The notes under the pieces were generated by a model, which was given only the letters and a program-made list of their open reading frames with translations, was not told the DNA's origin and ran no database searches. This document shows positions 1 through 11,203 of a stretch of 64,000 nt of DNA, piece by piece (the first letter of the stretch is position 1; every line of letters begins with the position of its first letter). A program made the translations under genes and the position numbers. The stretch spans positions 42,297,373 to 42,361,372 of the forward strand of contig JBANSL010000008.1 in NCBI GenBank assembly GCA_037127255.1, written 5' to 3'. Origin of the DNA: Persicaria tinctoria. Taxonomy: Eukaryota; Streptophyta; Magnoliopsida; Caryophyllales; Polygonaceae.

Positions 1-2736
1 GCACGCCATCTTTTTTCAGAAATTTTGGGATGTTGTCGGGGAGATGTGGTGAGCTTTGTCCAAGCGTGGTGGTGTGGGAATGCCGAATTGGGGGCAATCA
101 ATGAGACAACGATAGCTTTGATTCCCAAAGTAGCGGAACCGAAGAAGGCTTCGGAATTCAGGCCTATAAGCCTCTACAATGTCATATATAAAATTATCTC
201 CAAATTGATGGCAAACCGACTGAAACCGCTGCTGCCACTGGTGATATCACAGGAGCAAAGCGCCTTTATAAAAGGTAGGAACATATCGGATAACGCCATT
301 ATCGCCCTAGAGGTATTTCATTATTTGAAAGGACTAAGGACGGGGCGGAGAGGATGGATGTCGCTCAAGACTGATATGAGCAAAGCCTATGATCGTGTCG
401 AATGGCCCTTTCTGGAACAAGTGATGAAGAAGATGGGCTTTTCTGAAGCGTGGTGTACGAGGATCATGAGCTGTGTATCCAGTGTCTCTTTCGCCTTCAA
501 GTTTAATGGGCAGATTCGTGGGCAAGTCATCCCGACTCGTGGGCTCCGGCAGGGGGATCCATTATCTCCATATTTGTTTATAATATGCACGGGAGTATTT
601 TCGGCGTTGATCAGGAATCGAGTCGAGGAGGGGAGAATTCATGGCATCAAGATCAGCCGAGCTGCGCCAGCGATCAGCCATCTATTCTTTGCCGATGATA
701 GTCTATTGTTTGCGAGAGCCACTCCACAGGAATGCTCACAGGTCGCCGGTGTTATACGGCTGTATGAGAGAGCATCTGGTCAGAAGGTTAATTGGTATAA
801 GTCGGAGGTGACTTTCAGCAGGAATATGAACTATCAACGGAGCATTGTAATTGCTGGATTGATGGGTGTACATATGGTGGATCAACACTCGAGATATTTG
901 GGACTACCGGCGGCTGTCGGGAGATCAAAAACAGCGATGTTCGAAGAATTAAAAGAGAGGGTTTGGCGCAAAGTACAGGGGTGGAGGGAGAATGGGGTGT
1001 CTCAGGCCGGGAAAGAGATACTAATCAAGTCGGTTCTACAGAGTATGGCGACTTACGTCATGGGAGTGTTTCGATTGCCCGATGGACTAATCAGCGAAAT
1101 CCACAGCATTCTAGCACGATTTTGGTAGGGATCTTCGGAGCAGAATCGACGCATACATTGGTGTCGATGGGAGAGTTTGTGTGCCCCGAAACATATGGGG
1201 GGTATGGGCTTTAGGGATCTCAGAATTTTTAATGATGCTCTATTAGCCAAGCAGGGGTGGAGGATGGTGCAAGAGCCCCAGTCTTTGTACGCGCGAGTAC
1301 TCCATGCTCGGTATTACAATGGAGGGACCTTCCTTGATTCGGGGTTGGGGCATGACCCTAGTTACTCATGGCGTAGTATTTGGGGATCAAAGGCACTGCT
1401 GATTGAGGGACTAGGGTGGCGAGTGGGCTCGGGCGAATCAATCCAGGTTTGGGGATCGAACTGGCTAATTCGGGAAGGAAGGCCTGTCGCGCCGGTACCG
1501 CAGGCAAACTCTGATTTAGGGCTCACAATGGGGATGTTATTTGATCAGGCAAGTAGTACATGGCGTCTTGATGTGTTGAGGGCGAATTTCAGGGAGATTG
1601 ATATTGATTCTATCTTAGCGATCCCCCTAAGTTCTCGGAGTCAAAGAGACATGCGGATCTGGTGTCCCAATAGTGACGGGTGCTATACAGTCAAGTCGGC
1701 TTATTGGCTGGGAGTCTGCGGACATGAGGACAGTTGGTTTAGCCGCCTGAATGGATCAGACGAGCAGGTGTGAGGGTGGATATGGGGGCTGAAGGCTCCA
1801 CCGAGAGTACTCTTATTTGCCTAGCGAGCTCTGAGAGGAGCGCTTGCGACGGGATCATGTTTGGCGAGGTGCCATATTCTGGAGTCAGGGATTTGTAGTG
1901 CGTGTGGCCTGGGAGAGGAGACTGAGATCCACGCCTTGATCAATTACGAAGCATCAGCGCAAGCTTGGGAGGGATCCCCGTTGGGCAATCGGATTAGAGG
2001 AAGAGATGGGGACTCGCTGCAACAACTTGTTGCAGAGATTCATGAATCCGATGGTGCTAGCGGCCTGCTGGAGTTCTTCACCAACGCCTGGATAGCTTGG
2101 ACGGTCAGGAACTTAAGACTCTTTGAAGAGAATTCGCCGAATATTCCTATGATGAGAGATGGATTTAGGAGATATGTGGCTGATTACATAACGGTGTGGG
2201 ATACCCAAAGCGAGAGGAACGTGGAGGTTCTGCGGGGAACTGTTGTCGGAGAATCATGGGAGAGGCCGCGGTCGGGGGTGATCAAGGTCAATACAGATGC
2301 TGCGATGGTGGGCGCAGGCCGAGTTTCACTTGGAGCAGTGGCTAGGGACAGCAATGGGAGGATTCTCTGGGCCGTCGTCCGACGTTGTGTTGCAAATTGG
2401 GATGTAGCTGTCGCCGAAACGCAGGCTGCGCTCATGGGCGTTAAGCAGGCTGCTGCCATGGGGGCTCAGCAGGTCTATTTGGAGTCGGATTCGGTGAAGC
2501 TTGTTAAGTGCTTGCGCTTGGAGGGTGAGGCCTATTCCTACTTGAGCATTCTCGCTGCTGAGATTTGGGATGTAACAGTAAATTTCACCTCTTTTGAATT
2601 TGGTCATATACGCCGAAAGGGCAATACGTTGGCACACTTGACTGCAAGACTTGTTTTACCAGTTTGTGATGATCATGTATATCTTGCGTCGTTCCCGCAA
2701 AGTTTAATTGAGCTTGCGGAGATCGACCTATTATAA
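1..2736 (+). pseudogene. LINE ORF2: reverse transcriptase, zf-RVT, RNase H (decayed)
   Basis: The protein would copy element RNA at a nicked target site. The RT domain covers about 60-1125, with the motifs LRQGDPLSPYLF and FADD (the RT active site, 688-699). A zf-RVT-like stretch (KAPPRVLLFA, then C-x2-C) lies near 1790-1940. An RNase H of the RVT_3 type covers about 2260-2660, with candidate catalytic residues Asp at 2296, Glu at 2416 and Asp at 2488. From about 46 to 2736 everything is in one frame, broken by TAG at 1126, TGA at 1771 and TAG at 1822. All three fall where the family has tryptophan (for example FWWG and FAWRAL), so each is explained by one G-to-A change of TGG. A one-base frameshift near 44-48 separates the first codons. 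The endonuclease domain is upstream of the window. Confidence 0.9.
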
Positions 2737-2767
2737 TAAAATTTGCTACTTTACCTCAAAAAAAAAG
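1..2767 (+). mobile_element. L1-type LINE, 3' portion
   Basis: This is a non-LTR retrotransposon that enters from the left edge, so its 5' end and ORF1 are outside the window. The order RT, zf-RVT-like region, RNase H is that of plant L1 elements with a C-terminal RNase H. The coding region ends at 2736 and is followed by a short 3' tail and an A-rich end (about 2757-2767). A 33-base spacer (2768-2800) separates it from the next element. The target duplication cannot be tested because the 5' end is missing. The copy is dead: its reading frame has a frameshift and three stops. Confidence 0.93.
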
Positions 2768-3891
2768 AATAATGTATTCAATGTGATGCTCGAAAATATG
2801 TGTTGTGAACAGAATCTGCCATGTTTTACAGTAACTTTTATATCGATTTCTGTATACATTGCATTCATTTGGGTTTAAATAGTACAGAATCTAGGTAGTT
2901 TATGTTTATTTGCCAAAATTATGGAATCTACACCAGTTTCTGTTTAAATCGCAGATATCGAGGCATTTACCGCAATTCTACAGAAGGTCGGAAAAGCTCG
3001 GAAAAACACTACAGAAGTCCAAGGTCAAAGCAGTGGAACAAGTCCAAGAGACGAGGCTACTCGATCTCGAGTAGGCTTACTCGACCTAGACGAGCCATGG
3101 CCGAGCGGCCTTGGTCGAGCAGACCATGATCGAGCGAGCCAGCCAAACCAAGCTCCGGACGCTACTTGACCTCGACAAGCCCTCGTCGAGGTCGACGAAG
3201 CCCAGACGCCCACGTCCGGAGTCGACTAGGAGAAGCTGTCCGAGGACGAAGCCGAGGACGACCAGGAGACTCGCTGCAGCGGAAGTAACCACTCGCTGCC
3301 GCGGAAAGGACCAGTCGCTGCCGCGGACCAAGCCACTCGCTGCCAGCGGAAGAGCCAGCTCGAGAAGCCGAGTCACCTCTACTCGATCTCGACTAACCTT
3401 TGTCGAGATCGACGAGCCACACTGAGCCATGTCCGAGCAACCCGAGGAGATCTACCGGAGGAGGTCCAGTCGATGACTCAACTTTACTCGAGATCGACGA
3501 GGCCAACTCGAGGTCGACGAGCACCAGTGAGCCAGAGTCCGAGCCACATCGAGCAGAGTCAAGCCAAGCCGAGCCACCCAACTCGAGGTCGAGGAGACCT
3601 TGTCGAGGTCAACTAGACCCAGATTTCAGAAGCTGCTCGACGAAGCCTTGTCCGAGTAGGATTGGAGTTCCTTGACGCCGAAGGCGGAAAATTCTATCCG
3701 AAGTTGCTGAAATCTATCCGGATCTATCAAGTTCTATCTATGGAAGGCGGAATCTATCAAGATGAAGACATGTTACCTAATTAGTTTTATCTTTTCCTTA
3801 TGGATTTATTTCCATTAAAACATTTATTTATCCTTAAGCATTTTAGATATAGATAGGAGATTCTATCCTTGATTAGCAAGGGTTAGAAGGC

Positions 3892-3899
3892 TATAAATA
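3892..3899 (+). promoter_or_regulatory. TATA box of the copy 1 5' LTR
   Basis: TATAAATA lies in the sequence GGCTATAAATAAGGCCCTAG. The same box and context are at the equivalent place in the 3' LTR (28658-28665) and in the LTRs of copy 4 (39905, 51039). It is also on the minus strand in copy 2 (32348-32355, 34846-34853) and in the right-edge LTRs (61328, 62859). Its position predicts a Pol II start near 3920, which would define the U3/R border. The start itself is inferred. Confidence 0.7.
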
Positions 3900-4080
3900 A
3901 GGCCCTAGGGGCTCAGTTTTATTCATTCAATTTTAGAGAGAAGTTAGTTAGTTCCACAGAGAAGTTTAGGAGTTCTAAGGTTTTTAAGGTTTTGGCTTAC
4001 AGCGAAAGGTGATTGCCAAGATTGTAAAGGCTTTGGATTTAGTTTATGCAATTTAGTTGTTTTCATCAATTCAATGTCTG

Positions 4081-4400
4081 CGATTGCGATGAGGCGTGAG
4101 TAGTCCACCCACTTCTGGGGCTGGGGTGAGCCCGACGGTGGCCATGTGAGGCGATGCGATAAAGGTCAGATCTTTTTGTGCAATTCATCTTCTATCCCTA
4201 TGAGCATAAATCTTTTGCGAGAGTTGAAGGTGATCTTTGTTTGTGTTATTGAAGCGAAAGTGATCTTAATGCAACTTGGATTAATTATGTGAAAAAGGGT
4301 TAGTAACAATTAGGGTTTATGCGAGAGCCTCTATTTGCCTATTTGTTAATGACGAAAGTTATTTGATGGAAAGCATGATCTTTTATGCATTTATGTGTTG
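4081..4400 (+). other. Conserved LTR leader block (probable R/U5)
   Basis: A block beginning near GCGATTGCGATGAGGCG and containing CTTCTGGGGCTGGGGTGAGC is recognisable in every Athila-like LTR here: 28848-29160, 31860-32165 (-), 34340-34670 (-), 44037-44360, 51224-51540, 60810-61110 (-) and 62345-62645 (-). It holds GC-rich self-complementary pieces that could fold in RNA. It lies just downstream of the predicted transcription start, so a role in packaging, translation or reverse transcription is possible but is inference. Confidence 0.6.
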
Positions 4401-5029
4401 TTTTGCATGGTTATCGTTGTGGTGTTGAAACCCTGGTCTTGGAGGTCTTTTAATATATTGAGTTTATTTCTGTCGGAAAATCTAAGTTTTTGTTCGAAAT
4501 TCTGCAAATTTAAAGTTTCTGTCTTTTTTTCTGTTTCTGGTCGACCTAGACGAAGCTTCGTCGAGATCGAGTACCTCTTGTCGATCTCGAGTTGGGTTTG
4601 TCTTAGTCGAGTTGGCTTTCTGTTTTCTCTTGTCGATTTTTACTTTCTGTTCTCTGTGTCGAGTTGCTCTTGTCAATCTCGACAAGCTTGTGGTCGAGAT
4701 CGAGTACGACTTTCTGCTTTACTTTTCGTTTGTTGCTTTGCTTTTATTTCTTGTTTTGCTTTGTTCTTTGCTTTTTGTTTTTATTGCCCTTGCCGGGTTT
4801 ATTTGTTTCTGTTTTATTTCTGCTTCTGCTTGTGTTTCTGCTTTTCTGCTGTTGTGAGAATTTGATAGCTTCCTGAGAACTGCTTACGTGCTTCCTCGTG
4901 GATTCGATCCTGACTTTTCTCTTACTACAACGGGAGGAAGTCTTGTATTTATTTGCTGAGACAGGGAAGTCAGTCTGAACTTTATTCTATATTTATTTCA
5001 TACTTGACCATCCTCCTGCAACAACAAAT

Positions 5030-5047
5030 TGGCGCCGTTGCCGGGGA
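5030..5047 (+). promoter_or_regulatory. Primer binding site, tRNA-Asp
   Basis: TGGCGCCGTTGCCGGGGA is exactly complementary to the 3' 18 nucleotides, including CCA, of plant cytosolic tRNA-Asp(GUC). It starts three bases after the LTR end. The same site occurs in copy 4 (44948-44965) and on the minus strand in copy 2 (34039-34056). Athila/Calypso elements are known to use tRNA-Asp. Confidence 0.95.
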
Positions 5048-5109
5048 AGCAATCAATCGCGCCTTAGGTAGTCAGTTCTCACTGTTTCTTTGAGTTAGAT
5101 TGCGGGTGT

Positions 5110-8100
5110 ATGCGTCGTTCTGGTCAAACACCTGAGTTTGACAGCTTAGACGAACCGGAGCGCTACCTACACATCCACTCCAAACTCAAAAGGATCATGT
5201 CGGCCGCTGAAACACAGGAACAGCTGATCGCTAGGCTTACCAGGGAACTAGCCGCAAGGGATGCCGCTATCAACGCTAAAGATGCTGCTATCGCCGCTGA
5301 GAGAGCAGCAAGGGAACAAGCACAAGCTGAGCTTGCCCAGTATCCAACCACGGCAGAGGACTACATGCACCCAACTCTCGTCGTGCCTAAATCGGCGATT
5401 CTAATCCCTGAAAAACTCTTTTGAAATTCGCACTCAATTTCTTATAGAGCTTAAAAATTATGCCTTTTACGGCAGATTTAATGAGTGTCCTCTTGAACAT
5501 ATTACTAACTTTCATGATATGTGCCGTACTCTTGCAGAAGGTACAACTCTGGAATATGTCAAGATGAAATCTTTCCGTTGGTCGCTCGCTGGACCTGCAC
5601 TGAAATGGCTGGAAGGGCTAAAGGCAAGATCACTCACAACCTGGGCCCAAGTAGAGCAAGAGTTTCTGAACAAATTCTTCCCAACTGCCAAAACAGCACA
5701 TCTCCGCCAGAAAATCACCGCCTTTAAACAGCAGAAAGGGGAACCGCTGGCAAGGGCATGGGAGCGCTACAAGGAACTGTTGCGATCTTGCCCTACTTAT
5801 GGACAACCACCCTACATCATTCAAGAGATCTTCTTCAACTCTCTTGATCAAGTCACTAAGGACAGAATCAACAATTATACTCTCTCCGAGTATCTGACAA
5901 TGCCGCCAAGTGACGCATGGGGAGTGCTGGAGAAGCTCACTACCTACGACAACAAGTATGGGTCTACTACAACTTATGAAGAGAACCCATACGCCAGGCA
6001 AGCACCATCCATGCCCCTCTATGAGCCATCAAGGGAGATTGATCCAGATGTCAGGGAGCAATACTACAGAGATCAGAATAGGAAGCTCATCAAGCAAGTA
6101 AAGTATCTCTCTGTCAACCAGCCTTGCATAGAATGTGGATCGCAAAGGCACACCACTCCTGAGTGCCCCCACACAGAGCAAGTCAGGCTGGCAGAGCACC
6201 ATGAGGATGCAGCTTACGCAGGGGGACCAAATCGCTACATGGGGGACCAAAGGTTTCAGCAACCACAGTGGAACCAAGGTGTCCCTAGGAATCCCCCGCC
6301 CTACAGAGCTCCAGGACATCCAGAAAGGGACCAGAAAAAGGATGATATACAGCTGGTCCTGGAGGAAATACGGAAGAACCACTCAGAAACTAGGCAGTCC
6401 TTCAACTCCCTCTATACTCAGATGCAAGGTGTCAACGCTAGGCTTGGGGAAATGGATATATGGCGGAAAACAGTTGATACACAGATTGGTCAGCTAGCCG
6501 CGGGAATCCCCAGACAGTCAGGCGCACTCCCTGGATCTTCAGAACCAAATCCTAAGGGAAAGACTGGATACATCGCCGCTGTGAAACTCAGGAGCGGCCA
6601 TCAATTACAAGAGCCAGACGTTGGAAAGCAGTATAACGACGAAGAACAGCAAGTCGACCTCGACAAGGCCGTAGTCGATCTCGACAAGGCCGTACTCGAC
6701 CTCGACAAGACTCTCGTCGACCTCGAGGAGAAATTGCCAGAATCTTCGTCTGCGCCGAACAGCAACTCGACTGCACCCAATCCAGTCGATGTCGACAAAA
6801 CTCTAGTCGACATCGAGGAGCCCCTGGTCGAGAAATCTGCAGTAACTCCGACGTCTGTTCTGGCTTCGACTCAGAAAAAGAAGCTGCCTTTCCCCACAAA
6901 ATCCCTAAAGGACCCAGCGGAGAAAAAGTTTCAGCGCTTCATTAAGATGGTTCAGAAGCTCAACGTCACCATCCCCTTCACAGAAGCTCTCAATGAAATG
7001 CCGTCCTATGTCAAGTTCCTGAAGGAGATTCTGAGCAAAAAGCGATCGATGGCGGAAATCACAGAGGAGTGCAGCCATCTGGACATATTGGAGAAGAGGC
7101 CGGATCCAGGTAAGTTTGCTATAACTATTGGATTTGGTCCATACAAAATTAATGCCCTATGTGATCTTGGAGCCATTGTTAGTATTATGCCTTTAACGAT
7201 TTGGTCCAAGATTAAGATAGGTGCCTTGGAGCCTGTGGATGCTAGACTATACATGGCCAACAACACAGTGGTCATTCCAACATGCATGGTGGAAAATGTC
7301 CCAGTACAAGTAGGTAAATTCTTCGTTCCTGCTGATTTCTTAATTGTTGATATGCAAGAAGATCCTGCTTGTCCAATTATTCTAGGGAGACCATTCTTGG
7401 CGACGGTAGATGCCAACATAAGCGTACGGAAAGGAGTGCTCACCTTCAACATCAGCGATGAGGTAATTGAGTATTCTTTTAATAAAACTGAAAGGCATAC
7501 AGGTCCAATGGAAGAGGTCAAATCTATCTCAGCTGGCTACATCACCTGCGGGGAACCTAAGGTCAGAAATATGACCCCCGAGGAGCTAGAAAAGAAGAAC
7601 ATGGAGGCCCAGGTGGAGGAAATCATGGCAATCCTCAAAGAGAACACAAGGACTAAGTATGGGGTCAGGATCGACCAAACCCTAGTCGATCTCGACAAAA
7701 CCAAGGAGCCAGCTTCGTCGAGCAGCGAACCAGACAAGCCGAGTCTACTCGAGGTCGACCACACCCTCGTCGATCTCGACCACCGATCGGGGAGCCCAGA
7801 TCCTTCTTCCTCGACGCCGCAGCAACCAGACGGACAACCCTCGTCGATCTCGACAAGGCTTGTCGAGGTCGACCAGCACTCGGCACCACCAGAGCCATCT
7901 TCCTCGACGGCACCTTCCTCGACGATGGTGACTCCAGGACCAAAGCCCTACTCGACCTCGAGTAGGCTTGTCGAGGTCGACCACCAAGCGGCGCCACCAG
8001 ACCCTGTTTTCTCAAGGAGCAAGCCACCAGAGCCAGAGCCCTACTCGACCTCGAGTAGGCTTGTCGAGGTCGACCAGACTTCTTCGTCGACTTCTGCCTC

Positions 8101-8503
8101 TTCGACCAGACCACCACCAGAACCTGCAGACTCATCGATCTCAAGAAGCCCTAGTCGAGATCGACCAAACACCGTGGTCCCCGATTCCGTTTCCGCGAAG
8201 GTGAGCCAAGGTATGGATCTTTCTTCTCCTATTTCCATTAAAGATTTATCTATACATGGGAGAGGTCTGCCTTGGTATGTGCGATTGTGCAGGATTTCCA
8301 ATGATGAGCCTAAGGAGTATGAAATTGGAGACAAGCTCTATGTCTCTAAGTCAAAGGATCATTGGTTTCCTAACAAATTCAACAAGAAGCGGATGGGACC
8401 TTTCGTGGTGAACAAGATCCATTCTGGAGGATTACAGCTGATGGACAAAAATGGAGTCCTATTTGAGGCCCAAGCTACATGGGCTCCACAGATGCCACCT
8501 TGA
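5110..8503 (+). pseudogene. gag-protease polyprotein with integrase-tail relic (one frameshift)
   Basis: Gag forms the particle and the aspartic protease would process it. The ATG at 5110 begins MRRSGQTPEF, the same start as in copy 2. One extra A in 5411-5415, compared with copies 2 and 4, shifts the frame, and the rest reads as a 994-codon frame from 5519. In that frame a Retrotrans_gag domain spans about residues 10-150 (ALKWLEGL, AWERYKELLRSCP). A CCHC knuckle C203-C206-H211-C216 (CIECGSQRHTTPEC) follows. The retropepsin-like part is about residues 520-660, with D549-L-G-A and ILGRPFLAT. Repeats such as VDLDK (about 375-440) and LVEVDQ (about 715-880) come from TCGA decamers. The C-terminal segment, with GPF at 960-962, resembles the end of an Athila integrase. 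RT and the integrase core are absent, not merely mutated. Confidence 0.88.
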
Positions 8504-8722
8504 GCATTAATGGAAAGTCGGCCTAGCGACTATAAAATCTAGAGCATGTACATAGACTTTTTAGGACATTTGAGACTTTCTTGTTTTGGTTTTGGACACT
8601 TTTTGTTATTTCTATTTTGGGTGTAGGTCTTCTACCTTTTCAGGTCAATGTATAGAACCAAGCTACATTAATACTCGGACCAGGAGGTGCTCCATTTTGA
8701 AATTCTGCGGCTCTGCACTCAT

Positions 8723-8816
8723 GTCTTGTAAGTTTCTTTCTTTACCCTTTACATTGTTTTATATACAGTGTCTTGTAAGTTTCTTTCTTTACCCTTTACA
8801 TTGTTTTATATACAGT
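8723..8816 (+). repeat. 47-bp tandem duplication
   Basis: Two adjacent copies of a 47-bp unit start GTCTTGTAAGTTTC at 8723 and 8770. Copy 4 has only one unit (from about 48718), so the duplication is private to copy 1. Confidence 0.9.
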
Positions 8817-10018
8817 GAGGACACTGTAATATTTAAGTATGGGGTGGGGGAAGGGCTTACTTTATGCATATTTGCTATATTTGACATTACTTGAGCATTA
8901 TTTCTTTTTGCTACATGGCTATTTTGGAATGCATTATTGACTTATGTGCTTATATGCATGTTTTCCAAAATTTGAAAAAATGACCCCCATTGAAATTTTT
9001 GAATAATGTCATGGAAGCTTAAAATTGAACTCGACGATGCAAAATTGGATTCATTAGAGATATAGCATGAAATTGCCTAGTAAAGGGAAGTCACAATGAA
9101 GTGCATATTTTCTTGAAAACCATGAAAGGAGGTAAAATTTGAAGTTGCTTTTGACATGTTGCATGATAAGATGATGGAGGACTTTATGTTTCCATATAAT
9201 GCTCATATTGTTTATATCCTAGCCATACCTATGCTTATACATCACAAAAGCCATAATATGCCTTATTTCATATGTCGCTCGACATGACCTAAATATTTGC
9301 CATTCTTTACCTTATCCGGGGATTATGTTGAGAATGATGTACATTATGGAGATATTATATGGTTGTTGTGATTGTTATCATTATTGGAGTTTGGAAGGAA
9401 ATTGTTTGAAATATATGGAAAATTTAATGAGTGAAAGAAAATCCAATCACCTCAGGAGATAAAGGTAGATTGACCCTGCTCTCTGAGATAATAGTTTGGA
9501 GAGATGGGACACATTGTGAGGAGTCCAAAGCACTAAGTATCCGGGGCCATTCATGACACCCATGTTTGCGACTCGCGAGAAGGCAGTGCTAAGGTTAGAG
9601 AGGTAAAAGCATTATTATTGAAAAAAAAGCATTATGAAAGGTGATGAATTGTATGGAGAAAGAATATGGAATGAAAATCAAAAGTTTGAAAGTGATCCAT
9701 TTCCCCGGATCAAAAGCACCACATTGCAAAAAATTTGCCCACCTTTTAGCCTTTTACCAATCTACTCCTTCATGAGCTTAAAATAAAGTCTTCTTGATTA
9801 TCAATGCTTTGTCACATAAAAATTGTTTGTGCATAACCCTCCTTTTGTGAGTAGATGTTGCTTTTATATATTTGCACATGCATGAATCTGTGACACTAGT
9901 ACCTTTTCGAGGATGGTAATTTATTGCAGGGTTATATAAAAATGAATCTGATATGTTGAGAGTTTAAATTCTTCCCCTGAATGACAAATAAAAGTATTGC
10001 TTGAGGACAAGCAAGCTT

Positions 10019-10032
10019 AAGTATGGGGTGTT
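10019..10032 (+). promoter_or_regulatory. Polypurine tract of copy 1
   Basis: AAGTATGGGGTGTT lies directly before the 3' LTR start (10033), the place where plus-strand priming occurs in LTR elements. The equivalent tract in copy 4 is at 49957-49970. Confidence 0.75.
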
Positions 10033-10135
10033 TGTTGTGAACAGAATCTGCCATGTTTTACAGTAACTTTTATATCGATTTCTGTATACATTGCATTCAT
10101 TTGGGTTTAAATAGTACAGAATCTAGGTAGTTTAT
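10033..10135 (+). repeat. 3' LTR of copy 1, first part
   Basis: This matches the first 103 bases of the 5' LTR and ends in TAT, where the CACTA inserted. The remainder of this LTR is at 27677-29792. Confidence 0.95.
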
Positions 10136-10164
10136 CACTACTAAAATAGTTTGATATAGGGACG
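10136..10164 (+). repeat. CACTA left terminal inverted repeat
   Basis: The terminal about 29 bases begin CACTACTAAAATAGTTTG. They pair with the reverse complement of the right end apart from one mismatch (T here, C in the right end). Confidence 0.93.
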
Positions 10165-10540
10165 GATATTAGAGACGGATTTCACTTGTAGCTAATTATG
10201 TCCCTATTAGGGATGAGTTTTGGAACAAAATGTCATAACCGACGCTAAATTTAAAACAAATTAGCGAAGCGTCAGTAATTTTATTGCTAATTGCAATATC
10301 CGATAATAGGTTCCTAAATTCATCCCTAATGGGAACATGGTGAAATGCCGTGTCTATCTTTGACTCTATATAGCAACAAATATAGGAACCAATTTATATT
10401 TCGTCTCTATACAGAGACAAATTGAAATATGTGCCTAAATTTCTCTCTAATTACTGAAGAATATGGGGACGAATGAGCGTTCAACGCAAACTCATTAACA
10501 AAATAAACATGCATTACAATATTTGTTGGTGAATAGTCAC

Positions 10541-10890
10541 GTCCTTAAGTTGGTTACAAAAGCCAATCCCGATTCCATCCCCAAATTTGTTCCTAAATCT
10601 ATCTCTGAATCCGTTCCTGAGTCTGTATCTGAATGCGTCTCCGAATCCGTCCCTGCATCCGCCTCCGAATCCGGCCTTGAATCTGTTCCTGAATTCGTCC
10701 CCGAATTCGTCCCTGATAAGCCGCCCCTGAATTCGTCCCCGAATCCGTCCCTGCATCCGCCTCCGAATCCGGCCTTTAATCTGTTCCTGAATTCGTCCCT
10801 GAATTCGTCCCTGATAAGCCGCCCCTGAATTCGTCCCAGAAGCCATCCCTGAATCCGTCTCTGAATTCGTCCCTGAATCCGTCTCTAATT
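10541..10890 (+). repeat. CACTA left subterminal repeats
   Basis: Many degenerate short units of the type CCTGAATTCGTCC and CCGAATCCGTCC are arrayed here. A block of about 90 bp is itself repeated (compare 10658-10735 and 10736-10818). In En/Spm elements such subterminal motifs bind TNPA and are needed for excision. The right-end repeats are the inverse complement. The ORFs through this array are artefacts of the periodicity. Confidence 0.8.
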
Positions 10891-11203
10891 AGGTCATTAT
10901 ATAACACAAATCCGCCAATTTAATTTCAGTCTTCCTCATAATTTCACGACGGTAATCTTTTTTTTTTGGAGAAAACGACGGTATTCTACATCAATCATAC
11001 ATCCTTCTTTGCATAATTCAATGTAAGTAAGTATATGTACCGTAAGATATGTATCTATTTATTCCTCTGGATGATATACACATATGTATTATCTGAAATT
11101 TTAAATTATATGATCAAATTAATGGATCATGTTAGGGTTTCATAATATTACTCAATTGCATACTTATTAAAAAGACTGAATTTGTTATATATGTGCAGAA
11201 AAA

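Larger units (their letters stand above)
2801..5026 (+). repeat. 5' LTR of copy 1
   Basis: The 2226-bp direct repeat is matched by the split 3' LTR (about 2219 bp). U3 (about 3055-3670) is packed with TCGA-NN-TCGA decamers, for example at 3061, 3186, 3383 and 3403. A TATA box lies at 3892. The probable R/U5 leader (about 4080-4400) is conserved in all related copies here. A second cluster of TCGA decamers lies at about 4545-4710, followed by a T-rich tract and the terminal CAACAACA. It contains no gene; the open frames in it are by-products of the repeats. Confidence 0.93.
8504..10032 (+). other. 3' non-coding region of copy 1 with two purine tracts
   Basis: There is no credible gene in this 1.5 kb. 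It has a 47-bp tandem duplication (8723-8816). A purine-rich block AAGTATGGGGTGGGGGAAGG begins at 8834, and a second related block AAGTATGGGGTGTT (10019-10032) ends at the 3' LTR. The second is the functional polypurine tract by position. Each is preceded by a GAGGACA sequence. The whole stretch aligns with 48499-49970 of copy 4. Confidence 0.75.

Noticed and set aside
3025..3675. Overlapping open frames on both strands in the LTR, rich in RSRS and VDLDE
   Set aside because: They arise from the TCGA decamers, which lack stop codons in several phases. The region is LTR by its match to the other LTR copies.
4395..4876. Plus-strand frames with very hydrophobic sequence (LLFLVLLCSLLF)
   Set aside because: They come from the T-rich U5 tract of the LTR. 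The same frames appear in each LTR copy and follow base composition, so they are not a membrane protein.
10514..10846. Open frames of GRIQGRI/SVPESV type
   Set aside because: A by-product of the CACTA subterminal repeats; no codon structure independent of the repeat.
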